Part shown: piece after piece, positions 1-8,567 of the stretch
Position numbering within the stretch: the stretch's first letter is position 1
Layout of the letters: each line of letters begins with the position of its first letter
NCBI RefSeq assembly: GCF_022347545.1
Contig: NZ_JAKREW010000040.1
Location: 1 to 39,808 of the forward strand
Length of the DNA: 39,808 nucleotides
DNA from: Terribium retamae
GTDB lineage: Bacteria > Pseudomonadota > Alphaproteobacteria > Rhizobiales > Rhizobiaceae
Direction: 5' to 3'
Position numbers and translations under genes: made by a program
The notes under the pieces: generated by a model
The model's database searches: none
What the model was told of the DNA's origin: nothing
Seen by the model: only the letters and a program-made list of their open reading frames with translations

Positions 1-19
1 TTATGTGTATAAGAGACAG
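1..19. other. Residual Nextera/Tn5 mosaic-end adapter
   Basis: Bases 3-19 read ATGTGTATAAGAGACAG, which equals the last 17 bases of the 19-bp Tn5 mosaic end used in Nextera libraries; only the first two bases differ. It is sequencing adapter left at the contig edge, not genomic DNA. Translated in frame it gives the spurious N-terminus MCIRDS. Confidence 0.95.
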
Positions 20-713
20 CCAACAAACGGCCCAGCCGGCGAAAGCCGAAACGATTCAGGCTGCGGCGCAGCCGCAGGCCACGAAGGAAACCGGTGCGCG
101 CGTCAGCACGCTGTCGGCCCGCATGGGCGGCGACCTGCCGGCGCAGAAGGCAAAACCCGTGATGGTCGCTTCCGCCGCGACCAGCCTGGTGTTTCCTGCC
201 GCACCCGCCGCACCGAAGGCCGGTGCTTCGCTGCCTGGCGTGCAACCAGTCGCTTATTCCGGCCCGGTGCCGGCCTATCTGATGTCGCCCGAGCCGGAGG
301 CCGAGAGGTCGGCACCGGCCAGCGCCGGCCGTAACGAGGTCGAGCGGCTTATCGCCAAATACGCCGCGCTCTACGAAGTCCCGGTGGAGCTGGTGCGCTC
401 GGTGGTGAAGCGCGAGTCGACCTTCAATCCGCTTGCCTACAACAACGGCCACTGGGGCCTGATGCAGATCAAGCATGCCACCGCGCGCGGCATGGGTTAT
501 GGCGGTTCGCCGAAGGGCCTGTTCGACGCCGAGACCAACCTGAAATACGCCGTGAAATATCTGCGCGGCGCCTTCCTGGTGGCCGATGGTGATTTCAAGC
601 GCGCCGACCGCCTCTACCAGACGGGATATTACTACGACGCCAAGCGCAAAGGCATGCTCGAGGAAACCGGGCTCGGCCGCGACCGCAAGCGCAAGCCCGC
701 TCCCGGCGCCTGA
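20..713 (+). CDS. Lytic transglycosylase, SLT domain (5'-truncated)
   Basis: This is the C-terminal part of a soluble lytic transglycosylase, which cleaves the glycan strand of peptidoglycan to 1,6-anhydro products in the periplasm. Counting from the artefactual MCIRDS start, residues 8-110 are an Ala/Pro-rich low-complexity linker and about 112-215 are the SLT domain. The likely catalytic glutamate is E138 in KRESTFNP, followed by WGLMQIKHATARGMGY, the family's GLMQI...TA signature. The natural start and any signal peptide are missing because the contig begins inside the gene at an adapter junction. The gene ends at TGA 711-713, 35 bases before the GNAT gene on the same strand. Family assignment is firm; which paralogue it is cannot be told. 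Confidence 0.88.
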
Positions 714-748
714 ACCGGACGCAGCTCGAAACTTAAGGGGGGAGACCG

Positions 749-1234
749 ATGACGCAGGCCGCGGCAGCCGACGACATCAGCATCCGCTTGCGCCGCTCGC
801 TGGCAGGCGACCTGCCGGCTCCCGTCTGGGCCGATGGTTTCACGATGCGGACATTCCGGCCCGCCGACGCGCGCGCCGTGCATGCGCTGCTCACCCAGAC
901 CCTGCAGAAAGAAGAAAAGAACTTCGACCTCTGGTGGCAGCAGCATTCCACCGATGGCATGTTCGACCCCGCGCTGTGGTTCGTGGTGGACGATGCCGAG
1001 GGACAGCTGGTCGCGGTGGCTCTGTGCTGGACCTCGGACTACCTGAAATATCTCGCGGTACATCCGAGTGCGCGGCGCAACGGGCTGGCGGAAGCCTTGC
1101 TGCTGCACGTCTTTGCCGTGTTCAAGGCGCGCGGCGCCAGCCGCCTCGACCTGAAGACCAGGGTTGTCGAAAACGCCAATGCCATCCGCCTCTACCGGCG
1201 GCATGGCATGCTGGAAGTGGATTGGGACGGCTGA
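749..1234 (+). CDS. GNAT family N-acetyltransferase
   Basis: A 161-residue protein of the GNAT fold, predicted to transfer an acetyl group from acetyl-CoA to an unknown amine. The stretch YLAVHPSARRNGLAEALL near residues 104-121 is motif A with the R-x-x-G-x-A acetyl-CoA loop, and NANAIRLYRRHGM near 144-156 is the usual motif B region with its closing Tyr. The start ATG at 749 follows a strong AAGGGGGGAGA ribosome site. It lies between the transglycosylase and the AGCS symporter (48-base gap to the latter), all on one strand, but no functional link is evident. Substrate unknown; ribosomal-protein or antibiotic acetylation are both possible. Confidence 0.85.
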   Translation: MTQAAAADDISIRLRRSLAGDLPAPVWADGFTMRTFRPADARAVHALLTQTLQKEEKNFDLWWQQHSTDGMFDPALWFVVDDAEGQLVAVALCWTSDYLKYLAVHPSARRNGLAEALLLHVFAVFKARGASRLDLKTRVVENANAIRLYRRHGMLEVDWDG

Positions 1235-1282
1235 AGGGGCCCGCAACCTGCCTCCTTTGCATACCCGAAAGAGGAGACCTGC

Positions 1283-2692
1283 ATGAACGCGCTGAACGCT
1301 GTCATCGATTTCCTGAACACGATCTTTTGGGGTTATGTGCTGATCTACGGCCTGATCGCGGTCGGCATCTATTTCACGCTGCGGCTGCGGTTCATCCAGA
1401 TCCTGCATTTTCCGGAACTGTTCCGATCGGTGATGCGAGCGCCGGAAAATGACACCAGCGGCATCACGCCGTTCCAGGCGCTCTGCACCAGCCTGGCCTC
1501 GCGCGTCGGCACGGGCAATCTCGCCGGCGTCGCTGTCGCCCTTTACCTCGGCGGGCCCGGCGCCCTGTTTTGGATGTGGGTGGTGGCCGCCGTCGGCATG
1601 GCCACGGCCTATTCCGAAAGCGCACTTGCTCAGCTCTACAAGATCACCGATCACAACGGCCAATATCGAGGCGGCCCTGCCTTCTACATTTCGAGAGGTT
1701 TGAACGCGCCCTGGGCAGGCGTGCTCTTCTCCATCTGCCTGATCGTCGTCTTCGGCCTGGTCTTCAATGCCGTGCAGGCGAATTCGATCGCGGATGCCAT
1801 GCAAGGCGCTTTCGGCGTGGACAAGCTGTGGGTTGGCTTCGCCTTGGCTGCGCTGACAGCGGTGGTGATTTTCGGCGGCATCCGCCAGATCGCGCAGGTG
1901 GCCGAATATGTCGTGCCCTTCATGGCGATAGCCTATCTCGGCATGGCGCTCTATGTAGTGCTCGCCAATATCACCGAAGTGCCCGGCGTGCTGGCGCTGA
2001 TCGTCAAGAGCGCGTTCGGGATCGAACAGGCGGCCGGCGGTGTTGCCGGCGCCATGCTGAACGGCGTGAAGCGCGGGCTTTTCTCCAACGAGGCCGGCAT
2101 GGGCTCGGCGCCCAACATCGCCGCCGTGGCGACGCCGTCGCCGCATCATCCCGCCAGCCAGGGTTTCGTGCAGGCGTTGGGCGTGTTCATCGACACGCTG
2201 CTGATCTGCACGGCGACGGGTATCATGATCCTGTTGTCCGGTGTGATGACGCCGGGCTCAGAGCTGACCGGAACGCCTCTGACCCAGGAGGCGATGGTCG
2301 CCCATATCGGCGAGGCCGGACGCTACTTCATCGCCATCGCGATCTTCTTCTTCGCCTTCACCTCGATCATCGGCAACTACGCCTATTCGGAAAACGCCAT
2401 GGTGTTCCTGAAGCTCGACAACAGGGGCACGCTGAGTGCGCTGCGTGTCGGCGTGCTGCTGATGGTGGTCTGGGGCGCCTATACGTCGGTGGCCGTCGTG
2501 TTCAACGCGGCCGACGCCACCATGGGATTGATGGCCTCCGTCAATCTCGTCGCGATCATGCTTCTTTCCGGCACCGTCGTGAAGCTGACAAGAGACTATT
2601 TCGAGCAGCAGAAGACCGGGGTGCCACGCTTCGATCCGGACGCCTATCCAGAGCTGAAGGGCAAGATCGACCATTCGATCTGGAAGGGTTGA
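1283..2692 (+). CDS. AGCS family sodium:alanine/glycine symporter
   Basis: A 469-residue inner-membrane amino acid carrier of the alanine/glycine:cation symporter family, importing a small neutral amino acid with Na+ (or H+). Typical signatures are visible: QALCTSLASRVGTGNLAGVA near residues 65-84, the conserved N-terminal core; MGSAPNIAAVATPSPHHPASQG near 273-294; and FAFTSIIGNYAYSENA near 356-371. About eleven hydrophobic segments span the chain, the usual number. Length matches family members. ATG 1283 follows AGAGGAGACCTGC. A hairpin at 2697-2734 starts 4 bases after the stop and may end the transcript. Alanine versus glycine or glutamine preference cannot be read from sequence. Confidence 0.93.
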   Translation: MNALNAVIDFLNTIFWGYVLIYGLIAVGIYFTLRLRFIQILHFPELFRSVMRAPENDTSGITPFQALCTSLASRVGTGNLAGVAVALYLGGPGALFWMWVVAAVGMATAYSESALAQLYKITDHNGQYRGGPAFYISRGLNAPWAGVLFSICLIVVFGLVFNAVQANSIADAMQGAFGVDKLWVGFALAALTAVVIFGGIRQIAQVAEYVVPFMAIAYLGMALYVVLANITEVPGVLALIVKSAFGIEQAAGGVAGAMLNGVKRGLFSNEAGMGSAPNIAAVATPSPHHPASQGFVQALGVFIDTLLICTATGIMILLSGVMTPGSELTGTPLTQEAMVAHIGEAGRYFIAIAIFFFAFTSIIGNYAYSENAMVFLKLDNRGTLSALRVGVLLMVVWGAYTSVAVVFNAADATMGLMASVNLVAIMLLSGTVVKLTRDYFEQQKTGVPRFDPDAYPELKGKIDHSIWKG

Positions 2693-2696
2693 AACC

Positions 2697-2734
2697 GGAG
2701 CGTTTCTGGCCTGCGGCACACGCGGGAACGCTCC
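2697..2734 (+). repeat. GAGCGTTTC palindrome, possible terminator
   Basis: GGAGCGTTTC (2697-2706) pairs with GGAACGCTCC (2725-2734) at 9 of 10 positions around an 18-base loop, directly after the symporter stop. The arms match the GAGCGTTTCC half of the longer intergenic palindromes at 29.9 and 32.0 kb, so this looks like a partial copy of that repeat. There is no strong T-tract (CCCCGTTTTGCG follows). Confidence 0.55.
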
Positions 2735-2826
2735 CCGTTTTGCGAATTTTCGAGAAGCGCGTCGAGCTGCCGCGCTTGCCTGCCGCAATTGCCCGCTTAT
2801 CCTGCCACGAACAACAGGAGACGGCG

Positions 2827-3279
2827 ATGGACTGGAAACTGCCGAGGCAAGGTGCCTGCCGCTGCGGGCGCGTCAAGATCGAGGTGCGCGCGGCACCGCT
2901 GGTGACCATGGCCTGCCACTGTACTGGCTGCCAGAAGATGAGCTCTTCCGCCTATTCACTGTCGGCTGCCATTCCGGCGGAGGGCTTTGCCGTGACTGAA
3001 GGCGAGCCGGTGGTCGGCGGCCTGCATGGCGCGGAAGCCCACCATTATTTCTGCCCTCACTGCATGACGTGGATGTTCACGAGAGCCGAAGGCATGGACT
3101 GGTTCGTTAATGTGCGCCCGACCATGCTGGAGGGGGCGGGCGACTTCGCGCCCTACATCGAGACATGGGTCGGCGAGAAGCTGCCTTTCGCCGAAACGGG
3201 TGCGGTGAAGAGCTATGACGCCCTGCCGCCGATGGAGGATTATGAGGGGCTGATGAAGGAGTTCAGGGAGTGGAGGTGA
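2827..3279 (+). CDS. GFA family (CENP-V/Gfa-like) zinc protein
   Basis: A 150-residue member of the glutathione-dependent formaldehyde-activating (GFA, CENP-V) fold, which binds zinc through cysteines. The cysteine pattern is complete: C11-x-C13, C30-H-C32-x-x-C35, and C76-P-H-C79. The reading frame stays open for more than 1 kb upstream, but that part only shadows the symporter gene. The true start is ATG 2827, preceded by AGGAG at 2816-2820. Most family members have no proven enzyme activity; formaldehyde-glutathione condensation is known only for the founding Gfa and has itself been questioned. It is convergent with carB and 52 bases from its end. A second GFA protein lies at 14.7 kb. Confidence 0.88.
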   Translation: MDWKLPRQGACRCGRVKIEVRAAPLVTMACHCTGCQKMSSSAYSLSAAIPAEGFAVTEGEPVVGGLHGAEAHHYFCPHCMTWMFTRAEGMDWFVNVRPTMLEGAGDFAPYIETWVGEKLPFAETGAVKSYDALPPMEDYEGLMKEFREWR

Positions 3280-3331
3280 GGGGGGATTGGGTCCTCCCCC
3301 TTGTGTCTGAGGCTCACCGCCGCTCTAGTTA

Positions 3332-6300
3332 TCAAAAATATTCCTGCAGCGGCCGAACCTCCAGCGAACCAGCACGTAGTGCAGCGATCGCCTCGGCCAC
3401 GGCGCCCATGCCGGCCAGCGTGGTGTAATAAGGCACCTTCTGCATCAGCGTGGCGCGACGCAGCGACTTGGAGTCCGAGACTGCCTTCTGGCCGTCGGTG
3501 GTGTTGAAGACGATCTGGACCTGGCGGTTGCGGATGGCGTCCTCGATATGCGGGCGTCCTTCCAGGACCTTGTTGATCTTCTCGGCCTCGACGCCATTTT
3601 CCTTGAGGTAGCGGGCGGTGCCGGAGGTGGCGAGCACCTTGAAACCCTGGCCGGCGAGGCGCTTCACCGCCGGCAGGGCGCCAGCCTTGTCCTCGTCGCG
3701 CACCGACACGAACAGCGTGCCCGAACGCGGCAGGTCGACGCCGGCGCCGAGCTGGCTCTTGGCGAAGGCCATGGCGAAGTCGCGGTCGAGGCCCATGACC
3801 TCGCCGGTCGACTTCATCTCGGGCCCGAGCAGGATGTCGACGCCCGGGAAGCGTGAGAAGGGGAACACGGCTTCCTTGACCGCGACATGGCCGGGCCGGC
3901 GCGGATCCGGCTTTTCGCCGTAATGGGCAAAGGCGCCGTCGAGGTCCTCGCCGGACATGATGCGCGCGGCGATCTTGGCGATCGGCTTGCCGACGGTCTT
4001 GGCGACGAACGGGACGGTGCGCGAGGCGCGCGGGTTCACTTCCAGCACATAGATGACGCCGTCCTTGATGGCGTATTGCACGTTCATCAGGCCGCCGACA
4101 TTGAGCGCCCTGGCCAGCGCCGACGTCTGCCGCTCCAGTTCGTCGACCAGATCGGCCGGCAGCGAATGCGTCGGCAGCGAGCAGGCCGAGTCGCCTGAAT
4201 GGATGCCAGCCTCCTCGATATGCTCCATGATGCCGGAAACGAAGGTGGCCTTGCCGTCACAGAGGCAGTCGACATCGACCTCGATGGCGCCAGACAGGTA
4301 GGTGTCGAACAGAAGCGGGTTCTTGCCGAGCAGCGTGTTGATCTGGCCGGTCTTGTCGTTGGGGTATTTCTGCTTGATGTCCTCGGGTACCAAGCCCGGC
4401 ACGGTGTCGAGCAGGTAGGTCTGCAGCATGCCTTCGTCATGGATGATCTGCATGGCGCGGCCGCCCAGCACATAGGACGGGCGCACGACCAGCGGGAAAC
4501 CGAGCTCGCCGGCGACGGTGCGGGCTTGCTCGACTGAATAGGCGATGCCGTTCTTCGGCTGCTTCAGGTCCAGCTTATGCAAGAGCTTCTGGAAGCGATC
4601 GCGGTCTTCGGCGAGATCGATCGCGTCGGGCGAGGTGCCGAGGATCGGGATGCCTGCGCGTTCCAGCGCATCCGCCAGCTTCAGCGGGGTCTGGCCGCCG
4701 AACTGCACGATGACGCCGTGCAGCGTGCCGGCAGCCTGCTCGGCGCGCAGGATCTCCAGCACGTCCTCGGCGGTCAGCGGCTCGAAATAGAGGCGGTCCG
4801 AGGTGTCGTAGTCAGTCGAGACCGTTTCCGGGTTGCAGTTGACCATGATCGATTCGTAGCCAGCCTCGCGCAGCGCATAGGCGGCGTGCACGCAGCAATA
4901 GTCGAATTCGATGCCCTGACCGATGCGGTTGGGGCCGCCGCCGAGGATGACGACCTTCTTACGGTCCGAAACCTTGGCTTCGTCGGCGAGGCTGCCCGCG
5001 AAAGGCGTCTCATAGGTCGAATACATATAGGCCGTCGGCGAGGCGAATTCGGCCGCGCAGGTGTCGATGCGCTTGTAGACCGGATGCACGCCGAGCATTG
5101 CGCGATGCTTGGCGATCGCATCGCCGTCCTGGTTGGTCAGCGAGGCCAGGCGGGCATCGGAGAAGCCCATGGACTTCAGCATGCGCAGATTGACGGCGTC
5201 TTGCGGCAGGCCATGCTCGCGGATGCGCGCTTCCATGGCGATGATGGCGCCGATCTGCTCCAGGAACCACGGGTCGATCTTGGAGATGGCGTGCACCTCT
5301 TCCAGCGACGTGCCCATGCGGATCGCCTGCGCCACCATGCGCAGCCGGTCTGGCGTCGGCGTGCCCAATGCCGCACGGATGGCGTTCTTGTCGTCGGCGC
5401 CGCCATTGCCGCCGAGGCCGGGAATCTCGATCTCGTCGAGGCCGGTAAGGCCGGTTTCCAGGCCGCGCAGCGCTTTCTGCAGCGATTCCTGGAAGGTGCG
5501 GCCGATGGCCATCACTTCGCCGACCGACTTCATGGCGGTGGTCAGCACCGGCGAGGCGCCGGGGAATTTCTCGAAGGCGAAACGCGGGATCTTGGTGACG
5601 ACATAGTCGATCGACGGCTCGAAAGAGGCGGGCGTGGCGCCGCCGGTAATATCGTTCTCCAACTCGTCCAGCGTGTAACCGACGGCAAGCTTGGCGGCGA
5701 TCTTGGCGATCGGGAAGCCGGTCGCCTTGGAGGCGAGCGCCGAGGAGCGCGACACGCGCGGATTCATCTCGATGACGACGAGGCGGCCGTCGGCCGGGTT
5801 GACGGCGAACTGCACGTTGGAGCCGCCGGTTTCGACGCCGATCTCGCGCAATACCGCGATCGAGGCGTTGCGCATGATCTGGTATTCCTTGTCGGTCAAG
5901 GTCAGCGCCGGCGCCACGGTGATGGAGTCGCCGGTGTGCACGCCCATCGGATCGATGTTCTCGATCGAGCAGACGATGATGCAGTTGTCGGCGCGGTCGC
6001 GCACGACCTCCATCTCGTATTCCTTCCAGCCGAGCACCGATTCCTCGATCAGCACTTCGGTGGTGGGGGAGGCGTCGAGGCCGGAGCCGACGATCTCGAA
6101 GAATTCGGTGCGGTTGTAGGCGATGCCGCCGCCGGTGCCGCCCATGGTGAAGGAGGGGCGAATGATGGCCGGCAGGCCGACATGGTCGAGCGCCTGGGCG
6201 GCGATCGCCATGGCATGGTTGATGTAGCGCTGCTTGCGGTCGCCTTCGCCGAGGTTCCACTGCGTTTCGAGCGCATCGAGCGCGGCGTCGAGATTGTCGG

Positions 6301-6820
6301 CGCCCGATGCCTTCAGCGCGGCGCGCTCGGCCTCATGTTTCTTGCGGTCCTCGTCCTTGACGGCGGAAGCATTGGCCAGCATCGAGCGCGGCGTCTCCAG
6401 GCCGATCTTGGCCATGGCCTCGCGGAACAGCGAGCGGTCCTCGGCCTTGTCGATGGCTGCCGCGTCGGCGCCGATCATCTCGACATTGTAGCGGTCGAGA
6501 ACGCCCATGCGGCGCAGCGACAGGGCGGTGTTGAGCGCCGTCTGGCCACCCATGGTCGGAAGCAGCGCGTCCGGCCGTTCCTTGGCGATGATCTTGGCCA
6601 CCACTTCGGGCGTGATCGGTTCGATATAGGTGGCGTCCGCCAGCTCCGGATCGGTCATGATCGTGGCCGGGTTGGAATTGACCAGGATGACGCGGTAGCC
6701 TTCCTGTCGCAGCGCCTTGCACGCCTGGGTCCCGGAGTAATCGAACTCGCAGGCCTGACCGATGACGATAGGACCGGCGCCGATGATCAGGATGGACTTG
6801 ATGTCGGTGCGTCTTGGCAT
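3332..6820 (-). CDS. carB: Carbamoyl-phosphate synthase large subunit
   Basis: CarB uses two ATP, bicarbonate and ammonia passed from CarA to make carbamoyl phosphate for arginine and pyrimidine synthesis. The duplicated ATP-grasp architecture is clear: an N-terminal half beginning IGAGPIVIGQACEFDYSGTQ (residues 13-32), RPSFTMGGTGGGIAYN near 221-236, a second half starting LGGGPNRIGQGIEFDYCC, and RPSYVLGGRAM in its ATP-grasp. The last 140 residues are the MGS-like allosteric domain. At 1162 residues it is about 90 longer than E. coli CarB; a 55-60 residue insertion sits near 150-205, with the sequence KKHEAERAALKASGADNLDA inside it. Start ATG 6820. carA is not adjacent: it lies about 18 kb away on the same strand. 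Confidence 0.97.
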   Translation of the reverse strand: MPRRTDIKSILIIGAGPIVIGQACEFDYSGTQACKALRQEGYRVILVNSNPATIMTDPELADATYIEPITPEVVAKIIAKERPDALLPTMGGQTALNTALSLRRMGVLDRYNVEMIGADAAAIDKAEDRSLFREAMAKIGLETPRSMLANASAVKDEDRKKHEAERAALKASGADNLDAALDALETQWNLGEGDRKQRYINHAMAIAAQALDHVGLPAIIRPSFTMGGTGGGIAYNRTEFFEIVGSGLDASPTTEVLIEESVLGWKEYEMEVVRDRADNCIIVCSIENIDPMGVHTGDSITVAPALTLTDKEYQIMRNASIAVLREIGVETGGSNVQFAVNPADGRLVVIEMNPRVSRSSALASKATGFPIAKIAAKLAVGYTLDELENDITGGATPASFEPSIDYVVTKIPRFAFEKFPGASPVLTTAMKSVGEVMAIGRTFQESLQKALRGLETGLTGLDEIEIPGLGGNGGADDKNAIRAALGTPTPDRLRMVAQAIRMGTSLEEVHAISKIDPWFLEQIGAIIAMEARIREHGLPQDAVNLRMLKSMGFSDARLASLTNQDGDAIAKHRAMLGVHPVYKRIDTCAAEFASPTAYMYSTYETPFAGSLADEAKVSDRKKVVILGGGPNRIGQGIEFDYCCVHAAYALREAGYESIMVNCNPETVSTDYDTSDRLYFEPLTAEDVLEILRAEQAAGTLHGVIVQFGGQTPLKLADALERAGIPILGTSPDAIDLAEDRDRFQKLLHKLDLKQPKNGIAYSVEQARTVAGELGFPLVVRPSYVLGGRAMQIIHDEGMLQTYLLDTVPGLVPEDIKQKYPNDKTGQINTLLGKNPLLFDTYLSGAIEVDVDCLCDGKATFVSGIMEHIEEAGIHSGDSACSLPTHSLPADLVDELERQTSALARALNVGGLMNVQYAIKDGVIYVLEVNPRASRTVPFVAKTVGKPIAKIAARIMSGEDLDGAFAHYGEKPDPRRPGHVAVKEAVFPFSRFPGVDILLGPEMKSTGEVMGLDRDFAMAFAKSQLGAGVDLPRSGTLFVSVRDEDKAGALPAVKRLAGQGFKVLATSGTARYLKENGVEAEKINKVLEGRPHIEDAIRNRQVQIVFNTTDGQKAVSDSKSLRRATLMQKVPYYTTLAGMGAVAEAIAALRAGSLEVRPLQEYF

Positions 6821-7182
6821 GGTCTCGGTCCGTTCATTCAGCCTGCGCGGAAGACCCGGGGCGGGGGATTCTCCGGTTCGCGTGTCGACGCGTCGCAGAG
6901 GCCCGGCCGGGGGTGCGCAGCATGGATTCTTGTATCAGGCTAGGCGGGCCTTATAGGGGAGCGTTGCGGCGAAGGGAACCCCGCAATTGCACGATATCGC
7001 CGCCGTTTTGCCACCCTTGCACATCTGCTTTGCGGATCGCGGCCCGGTGCCGGTATTTTCGCGCCGCCTCGGTGAGCGCCGCGCCCCTCGTTCTTGACAG
7101 ACGTGTGTCAGGATTGACGCTCGAGTTTACTCCACGTGCCGGTGGCCTGTGCTAGTCTCCCCGCAACGAGGAGGCCCCTGTC
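6821..7182. other. Intergenic region between carB and the subtilase gene
   Basis: This 362-base gap holds the promoters of two divergent genes. On the minus strand TATAAG (6955-6950) could be a carB -10 element, but I see no good -35 at the right distance. On the plus strand a strong near-palindrome at 7095-7110 is annotated separately. A strong ribosome site, ACGAGGAGG, ends near 7173, ten bases before the subtilase start. The remaining sequence is GC-rich and shows no convincing small gene. Confidence 0.5.
7095..7110. promoter_or_regulatory. Near-perfect 16-bp palindrome, candidate operator
   Basis: TGACAGACGTGTGTCA is self-complementary at 14 of 16 positions (TGACA-x-ACGT-x-TGTCA). It overlaps TTGACA at 7094-7099, a possible -35 hexamer, and lies 73-88 bases before the subtilase start. 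Such a dyad suits a dimeric repressor of the TetR, MarR or GntR type, but no regulator gene is adjacent. No good -10 is found 16-18 bases after the TTGACA, so the promoter itself is uncertain. Confidence 0.5.
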
Positions 7183-8511
7183 ATGCGCGTGTCCGTCATC
7201 GTCACCATTCCCGCCAAGGCGCTCGTGCGGGAGAGAAGCCATCTCGCCTTTTCCAGGGAACGGTACGATCCGATCGCGACGCCGACCAAGAAGGGCGGGC
7301 TGCTGGTTGACCCCGCCTTCCCGCCGCTGCCGATCGCGGCGCGCACGCCGGCCAAGGTGAGACTGGCCGCCTCGCATATCGAAAGGGCACCGGTCTTCGC
7401 GGTGCGCGGCACGATCGAGGCCGACCGCATCGACGATGTGCGCTCGTCCGGTCGCGGTGTGCAGATCTTCGCCGATCCGCAGATCGGCATGTTCAAGGAT
7501 CCGTATTGCGGGGTCGAGGCCGTCGGCACGCATGAAGACGTCGCCCGGCAGCTGAAGCTCGACCAGCTCAGGGAGAAGGGCCTTGACGGCAAGGGGGTCG
7601 CGCTCGCGGTCATGGATACCGGCATCAACGTCAAGCACCTGAAGGCGCAGGGGATGGCGCCGAAGCTCGACAAGAAGATCTCCTGGGCGCCATCCAATAT
7701 CAGGAACACGCCGGGAGACTACGCGGTCGACCATGGCACGATGTGTGCCTATGACGCGCTGATCGCTGCGCCGGGCTGCAGCCTGCTCGACTTCCCGATC
7801 CTCCAATCGCAGACGCCGGGCGGCAGCGTGATGTCCGGTTTCCTGAGCGATGCGCTGCTGGCCTTTTCCTACCTGCACCAGCAATTCACCGGGCCGGACT
7901 GGAAATACAAGGCGCTGGTCATCAACAACAGCTGGGGCATGTATCATCCGAGTTGGGATTTTCCGCCCGGCCATCCCGGTCGCTATGCCGACAATCCGAA
8001 CCATCCGTTCAACATCATGGTCGGCACTATCGCGCGTGCCGGTGCCGATGTGCTGTTCGCTGCCGGCAATTGCGGCGCGGATTGTCCGAGTGGACAATGC
8101 CAGGGCGTGACGCGTCATTCGATCAGCGGGGCAAACGCGCATCCCGACGTGCTCACCCTTGCCGCCTGCGACACAGACGGTGTCAGGCTCGGCTATTCCA
8201 GCCAGGGGCCGGCCATTCCCGGCATGGCGCGTGAAAAACCAGATCTCACCAGCTACAGCCATTTCCTTGGCTCGCAGGCCTTCGGCGAGGGCTCGCCCGA
8301 CACAGGCACATCGACGGCCAGCCCGGTCGCGGCAGGCTGTGTCGCGGCGATCCGCAGCGGTTTGCCGAGTAGCAAAGTCTCGCCGCGCGACCTATTTGAT
8401 CGTATAAAGGCCGAGGCGCAAAAAAAGCCCTGGCCCAAGTCCGGATGGAACAACGACTACGGCGCTGGGATCATCGATCCTTTGCCAGTCGCCGAGCATT
8501 TCGGCCTGTAG
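7183..8511 (+). CDS. S8 family serine peptidase (subtilase), cytoplasmic type
   Basis: A 442-residue subtilisin-like serine protease. The catalytic triad is intact: D145 in AVMDTGIN, H184 in VDHGTMCA, and S377 in GTSTASPVAAG; N296 in AAGNCG supplies the oxyanion hole. Residues about 70-105, FAVRGTIEADRIDDV and following, look like a short inhibitor-I9-type prodomain, running straight into the peptidase domain at about residue 125. There is no signal peptide or membrane segment, so it probably acts in the cytoplasm, unlike most bacterial subtilases. ATG 7183 has the ribosome site GAGGAGG. A small unknown gene follows 56 bases later and may be co-transcribed. Activity is likely given the intact triad; substrate is unknown. 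Confidence 0.9.
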   Translation: MRVSVIVTIPAKALVRERSHLAFSRERYDPIATPTKKGGLLVDPAFPPLPIAARTPAKVRLAASHIERAPVFAVRGTIEADRIDDVRSSGRGVQIFADPQIGMFKDPYCGVEAVGTHEDVARQLKLDQLREKGLDGKGVALAVMDTGINVKHLKAQGMAPKLDKKISWAPSNIRNTPGDYAVDHGTMCAYDALIAAPGCSLLDFPILQSQTPGGSVMSGFLSDALLAFSYLHQQFTGPDWKYKALVINNSWGMYHPSWDFPPGHPGRYADNPNHPFNIMVGTIARAGADVLFAAGNCGADCPSGQCQGVTRHSISGANAHPDVLTLAACDTDGVRLGYSSQGPAIPGMAREKPDLTSYSHFLGSQAFGEGSPDTGTSTASPVAAGCVAAIRSGLPSSKVSPRDLFDRIKAEAQKKPWPKSGWNNDYGAGIIDPLPVAEHFGL

Positions 8512-8567
8512 CTCGGCATTCGGTCGACGCAGGCGGGCCGTGCAGGAAACGAAGAGATAGAGCGGAA

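Noticed and set aside
632..2149. 505-residue minus-strand frame opposite the GNAT and symporter genes
   Set aside because: Shadow frame; composition dominated by Arg, His, Asp and Gln, crosses two real genes.
1570..2826. Long N-terminal extension of the first GFA protein
   Set aside because: It overlaps the symporter gene in another frame; the ATG at 2827 has a ribosome site and matches the family N-terminus.
4577..6943. 788-residue plus-strand open frame opposite carB
   Set aside because: Antisense shadow of carB produced by high GC and third-position bias; Asp/Gly/Arg-rich repetitive composition, no motif, no ribosome site.
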